From assembly GCA_028874675.1 (NCBI GenBank), contig JAPPJA010000148.1, forward strand, positions 1 through 9,141: 9,141 nucleotides of DNA. Reading direction: 5' to 3'. The notes beneath the pieces were generated by a model. It made no database searches. It was given only the letters and a program-made list of their open reading frames with translations, and had not been told where the DNA came from. This stretch comes from Chloroflexota bacterium (GTDB lineage Bacteria > Chloroflexota > Dehalococcoidia > Lucifugimonadales > UBA3495). This document shows positions 5,304-9,141 of the stretch, one piece after another (positions within the stretch are counted from its first letter, which is position 1; each line of letters starts with the position of its first letter). The position numbers were made by a program, and so were the translations under genes.

Positions 5304-7709
5304 ATGCTTACCCAGACCAGCCTCACCTCCCACCTTCCACGCACTACCGGCAAGGTTGTCCTGCGGGGGTTGTCCGCCCCGGCTGAGGTTTATCGGGACG
5401 ACTGGGGCATTCCCCACGCCCGGGCGGCCAGCGAGACCGACGCCTTCTTCGTCCAAGGCTTTGTTACCGCCCAGGACCGCCTGTGGCAGATGGAATACGA
5501 CCGCCGCAGGGGCAGCGGACGCTGGTCGGAAGCCGTGGGCAAGCTGGCGCTGGATCAGGATATTATGATGCGCCGCTTTCGCCTGGTGGACAGCGCCCGC
5601 GCCGACTACAACGCAGTCAGCGACCACACCCGCAACCTGATGGACGCCTACGCCGCCGGCGTGAATGCCTGGATCGAGACGGCCACGGCCGAAAACACCC
5701 TTCCGGTGGAGTACGAAATCACCGGCCTGGACCCCGAACCATGGCAGCCCTGGGACGGCCTGGTGGCCTTCAAGGTCCGCCATATCCAGATGGGCGTGTT
5801 CGAGTCCAAGATCTGGCGCGCCCAACTGGTGAGGGCCCTGGGGCCGGAGAAGGCTGCCCTTCTATCCCCGGGCTATCAGCCTGGCCAGCTTCAGATTCTG
5901 CCCCCGGGGTCGCGGCACGAGGGAGAGCTGGACGACTACCTGTCCGAAATGATGGCCGGCGCCGAGGCCATTAACCGCCTCCACGAAACCGACAGCGGCA
6001 GCAACAGCTGGGCGCTCAGCGGGGACCGCACCGCCACCGGCAAACCGCTGCTGGCCGGCGACTCGCACCGTGCCCTGGATACGCCCAACGTCTATTACCA
6101 GAGTCACATCGCCTGCCCTGAGTGGGACGTCATCGGTCTGGCCATACCGGGCGTCCCCGGCTTTCCCCACTTCGGGCACAACGACCGGGTGGCCTGGTGC
6201 ATCACCCATACCAGCGCCGACTACCAGGACCTGTATATTGAGAGGTTTGGCGGCCCCGGCGGCGGCTCCTACCGCCTGCCCGACCCGCCTTCCGGAGGAA
6301 TGGCGCGGTTCAACTCCAATACAGGCAGCCAGTGGCGCCGGGCGGATACCAGGGAAGAGACCATCAAGGTTCGGGACGGAGAGGACTACCGGATGACCAC
6401 CTGGGCCACCGAACACGGCCCCGTTATTTCCGGCGGCCCGCCGGCCAGCTACGGCGTAGCATTCAAGTACACCGCCACCGACGGGCCCAAGTCCTGGCCC
6501 GACGTCATATCTGCCATGCTGAGGGCGCGGGACGGCAATGAACTGGCCGATTCCATGCGCGGCTGGGTTGACCCATGCAACAATTTCCTCCTGGCCGATG
6601 TTGACGGCAATTTCGGTTACCTGTGCCGGGGCGAAATTCCCATCCGTTCCCTGCGCAATGCCCGCCTGCCGGTTCCGGCCTGGACGGGAGAGCACGAGTG
6701 GCAGGGCAATATTCCCTTCGAGGATATGCCCCGTTCCATCAACCCCCCCGAGGGTTATATCGCCACCGCCAACAACAAGCCCGTTGACGACGATTACCCC
6801 TATTACATTTCGTCGGAGTTCACCCCCGGCTTCCGGGCGGAAAGGGTTACCAGGGGTTTGCTGGCCCTGGACAAGCCCACGGCGGCCGATATGGCCAGGG
6901 TTCACAACGAGCGAATTTCCATTCCGGCCCAGGCCTTTGTTGATTTCCTGAGGGCCAACCGACCCGCAATAAAGACGGAAGACATCCACACCGTGCTGGC
7001 GCTGGAAAAGCTGCTGGCCTGGGACGGCAGCATGGACGCCGACGAGGTGGCGCCAACCATCTACAGCGCCTTCCGCGACGCCCTGCTCCGCCGCATTTAC
7101 CTGCACAACCTGGGCAGGGACTTGACGGATGAGGGCTGGCACCCCGCCAACCGGGGCACGGGAGCGTTTATGGCCCGCTTGCGCAGCCAGTTGATCTACA
7201 TGTTCCCCGAGGACGACCGCAGGCTGCTGCCCTCGGGAGAGTCCTGGCCCTCGGTGATGTCCGCCGCCCTGGCCGACGGCGTGGCAGCCCTGCGTTCCCT
7301 GCTGGGCGATGGCCTGGACCAGTGGCGCTGGGAGCGGGTACACCAGGCCCGACCGGCCCATACCCTGTCCGCCGCCTTTCCCGACCTGGCGGACCAACTG
7401 GACCCACCGCCCATACCCATGAGCGGGGACGGCGACACGCCCCTGGCAGGGGCCTATTCACCGGCAGATTTGGCTACCGTAGGCGGCCTTTCGGTGGCCC
7501 GCTACGTTTATGATCTGGCAGACTGGGAAAACTCCATGTGGGCCATCCCCCTGGGCGCTTCGGGACACCCGGGGAGCCCTCACTTTCACGACCAGTCGGA
7601 AGTCTGGCGGCAGGTGCAGATGATCCCCATGAAGTATGGCTGGACCGGCATCGCAGCCGACAGCCAAGCCCGCCAGACCCTGGAACCGGCGCAGGGTCAG
7701 CCGCTATGA
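5304..7709 (+). CDS. Penicillin acylase family Ntn hydrolase, apparently cytoplasmic
   Basis: The 801-residue protein is a penicillin-acylase-family (peptidase S45-like) N-terminal nucleophile hydrolase, which cleaves side-chain amides such as those of beta-lactams, N-acyl homoserine lactones or other acyl-amides. Family members cleave themselves into alpha and beta chains. Alpha-chain marks are EVYRDDWGIPHARA (28-41) and FVQGFVTAQDRLWQMEYDR (49-67). The nucleophile is predicted as S233 in SGSNSWALSG, so the beta chain would be 233-801. Further beta marks are LLAGDSH, GVPGFPHFGHNDRVAW and TANNKP with N490/N491, the usual place of the catalytic Asn. Unlike classical periplasmic penicillin acylases, no signal peptide is seen at the N-terminus. 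The ATG at 5304 has GTGAGG with six bases spacing; the GTG at 5292 would swallow that site. The stop overlaps the next gene's ATG. Substrate cannot be told from sequence. Confidence 0.92.
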   Translation: MLTQTSLTSHLPRTTGKVVLRGLSAPAEVYRDDWGIPHARAASETDAFFVQGFVTAQDRLWQMEYDRRRGSGRWSEAVGKLALDQDIMMRRFRLVDSARADYNAVSDHTRNLMDAYAAGVNAWIETATAENTLPVEYEITGLDPEPWQPWDGLVAFKVRHIQMGVFESKIWRAQLVRALGPEKAALLSPGYQPGQLQILPPGSRHEGELDDYLSEMMAGAEAINRLHETDSGSNSWALSGDRTATGKPLLAGDSHRALDTPNVYYQSHIACPEWDVIGLAIPGVPGFPHFGHNDRVAWCITHTSADYQDLYIERFGGPGGGSYRLPDPPSGGMARFNSNTGSQWRRADTREETIKVRDGEDYRMTTWATEHGPVISGGPPASYGVAFKYTATDGPKSWPDVISAMLRARDGNELADSMRGWVDPCNNFLLADVDGNFGYLCRGEIPIRSLRNARLPVPAWTGEHEWQGNIPFEDMPRSINPPEGYIATANNKPVDDDYPYYISSEFTPGFRAERVTRGLLALDKPTAADMARVHNERISIPAQAFVDFLRANRPAIKTEDIHTVLALEKLLAWDGSMDADEVAPTIYSAFRDALLRRIYLHNLGRDLTDEGWHPANRGTGAFMARLRSQLIYMFPEDDRRLLPSGESWPSVMSAALADGVAALRSLLGDGLDQWRWERVHQARPAHTLSAAFPDLADQLDPPPIPMSGDGDTPLAGAYSPADLATVGGLSVARYVYDLADWENSMWAIPLGASGHPGSPHFHDQSEVWRQVQMIPMKYGWTGIAADSQARQTLEPAQGQPL

Positions 7710-7972
7710 GCATGTTCGACTGGTACCAGAGGGCCCGCGTCCGCGCCGAGCAGTTCCTGCCCGACCTGGACCCGGACCTGGAGGTGGATGTGGACGACGA
7801 TGCCATTACTCCCTACGACGGTGGGGAACCGTATGAGACCTTCGTGTTGGTCTTCTCCCACCCCACCAACACTAAACTGAACTGGACCATGGCAGTTAAG
7901 CCCGAGGAAGACTTCATCAACGAGGAACTGGAACAGGTGGTCAGGCGAATCTACTTCGAGCGGGTGGAGTGA
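7706..7972 (+). CDS. Small acidic protein translationally coupled to the acylase
   Basis: The 88-residue protein (MSMFDWYQRARVRAEQ...) starts in the ATGA overlap with the acylase stop, so ribosomes ending the acylase can restart here; an alternative ATG lies two codons on. By hand count it has about 21 acidic and 8 basic residues, with an Asp-rich stretch DPDLEVDVDDD at about 23-33. This is followed by a probable beta pair (ETFVLVFSHP, LNWTMAVKP) and an amphipathic C-terminal helix (INEELEQVVRRIYFERVE). There is no signal peptide or membrane segment. I do not recognise the family. Codon use is like its neighbours and the 4-base overlap argues that it is real. A role as partner or stabiliser of the acylase is only an inference from the coupling. 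Confidence 0.78.
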   Translation: MSMFDWYQRARVRAEQFLPDLDPDLEVDVDDDAITPYDGGEPYETFVLVFSHPTNTKLNWTMAVKPEEDFINEELEQVVRRIYFERVE

Positions 7973-8110
7973 CCATGACGTCCGACGGCTCCCCCCTGGC
8001 TGGTTCCGAAGTGGGCAACCCCGGGGCAGACCTGGCGGGGCCCAGGCAGGCAAGACCGCTCGTAAGAAATAGCTTTAATTCGTGGGAAAATTTCATACAA
8101 AGGTGAAACC
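7973..8110 (+). promoter_or_regulatory. Spacer before the SDR with ribosome binding site and possible short ORF
   Basis: A 43-codon ORF begins two bases after the preceding stop (ATG at 7975) and ends at the TGA at 8104-8106. Its first half is GC-rich like the genes, its second half (about 8060-8100) is AT-rich like a promoter region. No family is recognised and no Shine-Dalgarno precedes it, so it is not called a gene. AAAGGTGA at about 8099-8106 is a good ribosome binding site four bases before the SDR ATG at 8111. The AT-rich part may hold an internal promoter, but no hexamer pair is convincing. Confidence 0.45.
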
Positions 8111-8884
8111 ATGACAACCCAGTCCGGCGGTTCCAACGGCAAAGTAGCGATCGTTACCGGCGCGGGAACGGGAATAGGTCGAAGCGCCTCCCTGGCCCTG
8201 GCGGCGGAGGGGTATTCCGTTGCCCTGGCCGGCCGCCGCGCCCAACTGCTGGAGGAGACCATCTCCATGGCCGGGGACGCCGCCGGACGCATGCTGGCGG
8301 TCCCCAGCGACCTGGGAAAGCCCGAGGGAGTAGCAGCCCTCTTTTCTGCCACAAAAGAACGGTTCGGGCGGCTGGACCTGCTTTTCAACAACGCCGGCAT
8401 CAGCGCGCCCCCCATTCCCCTGGAAGACTTGACTTACGAGCAGTGGCAGAACGTGGTGGACGTCAATATTACCGGCGCCTTCCTCTGCACCCAGGAAGCC
8501 TTCCGGATGATGAAGGAGCAGGACCCCATGGGCGGGCGCATCATTAACAACGGTTCCGTTTCCGCCTACGTTCCCAGGCCCAACTCCGCTCCCTACACCG
8601 CCACCAAGCACGCCATGACCGGCCTGACCCGTTCCACTTCCCTGGACGGCCGCAAGTACGACATTGCCTGCGGCCAGATTGACATCGGAAACGCCGACAC
8701 CGATATGGCCGCAATCTTCAAGACCGGCGTGCCCCAGCCTTACGGGGAGATAGCGGTGGAACCTACCATGGCGGTGGAAAACGTGGCCCGGGCTGTGGTT
8801 TACATGGCCAGCCTGCCCCTGGACGCCAACGTCCAGTTTATGACGGTAATGGCTACCAAGATGCCCTATATCGGAAGGGGCTAG
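8111..8884 (+). CDS. Short-chain dehydrogenase/reductase (classical SDR)
   Basis: This 257-residue protein is a classical SDR, a cytoplasmic NAD(P)-dependent oxidoreductase acting on an alcohol/carbonyl pair. The Rossmann fold shows TGAGTGIG (16-23) for the dinucleotide, the acidic-loop region SDL (66-68), and NNAG (93-96). The catalytic set is complete: N119 in DVNITG, S149 in NNGSVSA, Y162 and K166 in YTATK. AGRR (40-43) after the second strand, with two Arg and no Asp, favours NADP(H). After the active site the usual PG motif is replaced by CGQIDIGNADTDMA, which marks a recognisable SDR subgroup but not a substrate. Length is usual for the class. The start has AAAGGTGA just upstream. It follows the acylase and the small protein in the same direction and is closed by a terminator, so it may be in one transcript with them. 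Confidence 0.93.
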   Translation: MTTQSGGSNGKVAIVTGAGTGIGRSASLALAAEGYSVALAGRRAQLLEETISMAGDAAGRMLAVPSDLGKPEGVAALFSATKERFGRLDLLFNNAGISAPPIPLEDLTYEQWQNVVDVNITGAFLCTQEAFRMMKEQDPMGGRIINNGSVSAYVPRPNSAPYTATKHAMTGLTRSTSLDGRKYDIACGQIDIGNADTDMAAIFKTGVPQPYGEIAVEPTMAVENVARAVVYMASLPLDANVQFMTVMATKMPYIGRG

Positions 8885-8910
8885 AAGACGGCACGACAAC
8901 TTCCGGTGAG

Positions 8911-8957
8911 CAAAAAAACAAGAGGGGCAGATGCTTTAAGTCTGCCCCTCTTTCAAT
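8911..8957. terminator. Bidirectional intrinsic terminator
   Basis: AAGAGGGGCAGA (8920-8931) and TCTGCCCCTCTT (8941-8952) form a perfect 12-bp stem with a 9-base loop. On the plus strand it lies 35 bases past the SDR stop and is followed by a short UUC-type tail. On the minus strand the stem is followed by GTTTTTTTG, a much better U-tract, which suggests that a minus-strand transcript from the right also ends here. Confidence 0.9.
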
Positions 8958-8977
8958 ACAGCGTGTGTGGATCGGCT

Positions 8978-9064
8978 TTAAGTCATCAACCGTATAGCCG
9001 TAAACATGATGGCTGAAATTGACCCAATAATCAGGGTGGCCCCGGCAAAAGCCGTCGCAATCAT
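8978..9064 (-). CDS. Candidate single-helix membrane microprotein
   Basis: A minus-strand ATG at 9062-9064 opens a 28-codon ORF (MIATAFAGATLIIGSISAIM then FTAIRLMT) ending in TAA at 8978-8980. Nearly the whole peptide is one hydrophobic helix with a single Arg near the end, as in small membrane proteins. An in-frame TTG at 9074-9076 would add MVRW in front. The stop lies 25 bases before the bidirectional terminator, whose stronger U-tract has this polarity. An in-frame TGA at 9098-9100 limits any extension. The ribosome binding site is weak (AAGG about 12 bases before the ATG) and no promoter is clear, though TTGACT occurs at 9096-9101. The longer overlapping minus-strand frame runs through the terminator stem and is not believed. 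Confidence 0.35.
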   Translation of the reverse strand: MIATAFAGATLIIGSISAIMFTAIRLMT

Positions 9065-9141
9065 CCACCGGACCAACCTTAACTCGCTAGTACTCAGTCA
9101 AACTTGTTGTGAGAGATAGGGTCTGGGGCTGGAATTCTCTG

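Noticed and set aside
5862..7397. Minus-strand ORF of 511 codons inside the acylase gene
   Set aside because: It is an antisense shadow: Gly/Val/Gln-rich with no motif, while the plus strand carries an intact acylase with catalytic residues.
8853..9068. Minus-strand ORF of 71 codons across the right terminator
   Set aside because: It reads through the 12-bp terminator stem into the 3' end of the SDR gene, and its translation has no protein-like features.
9006..9119. Plus-strand ORF of 37 codons (MMAEIDPIIRVAPAKA...)
   Set aside because: No ribosome binding site upstream and no recognisable features; the overlapping minus-strand hydrophobic ORF fits the terminator polarity better.

Overview
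The window is a GC-rich, densely coded bacterial chromosomal segment. It holds six well-supported protein genes and several small or partial candidates. No rRNA, tRNA, CRISPR array, transposase or phage gene was found. A SelB-type factor, a cytoplasmic penicillin-acylase-family hydrolase, an SDR and unusual small proteins together would suit an uncultured environmental bacterium. I lean towards Chloroflexota (Dehalococcoidia/SAR202-like), but this is a low-confidence impression because no marker gene is present.

Left part (about 1-1771, minus strand): a DNA alkylation repair (AlkD-superfamily) gene lies downstream of a gene for a single-pass membrane protein of unknown function. Between them is an AT-rich stretch with a plausible minus-strand promoter, a 9-bp direct repeat at exactly 30-bp spacing, and a strong intrinsic terminator. 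The terminator's U-tract ends only 26 bases before the alkylation-repair start codon, so it is either the end of the upstream transcript or a leader attenuator. The first 82 bases may hold the start of another minus-strand gene.

Centre (1772-4882): the membrane-protein gene diverges from a complete gene for SelB, the selenocysteine-specific elongation factor. The 239-bp divergent region carries two overlapping palindromes. No tRNA-Sec, selA or selD is seen here. Downstream is a stand-alone gene joining a T5orf172-type GIY-YIG domain to a C-terminal domain resembling RAMA/DUF4357, with a short dyad just upstream of its start.

Right part (4883-9141, plus strand): after a 421-bp gap there is a run of a penicillin-acylase-family Ntn hydrolase, an 88-residue acidic protein whose start overlaps the hydrolase stop (ATGA), and a short-chain dehydrogenase/reductase. 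The hydrolase and the small protein are very probably co-translated. The SDR has its own ribosome binding site after a 138-bp gap. A 12-bp perfect hairpin terminator follows. Its best U-tract is on the minus strand, where a very small hydrophobic ORF ends 25 bases before the stem.

No clearly new multi-gene system is evident. The observations most worth checking are the terminator and repeat leader before the alkylation-repair gene, the acylase-coupled acidic protein, the GIY-YIG/RAMA-like fusion, and the possible single-helix microprotein at the right edge.
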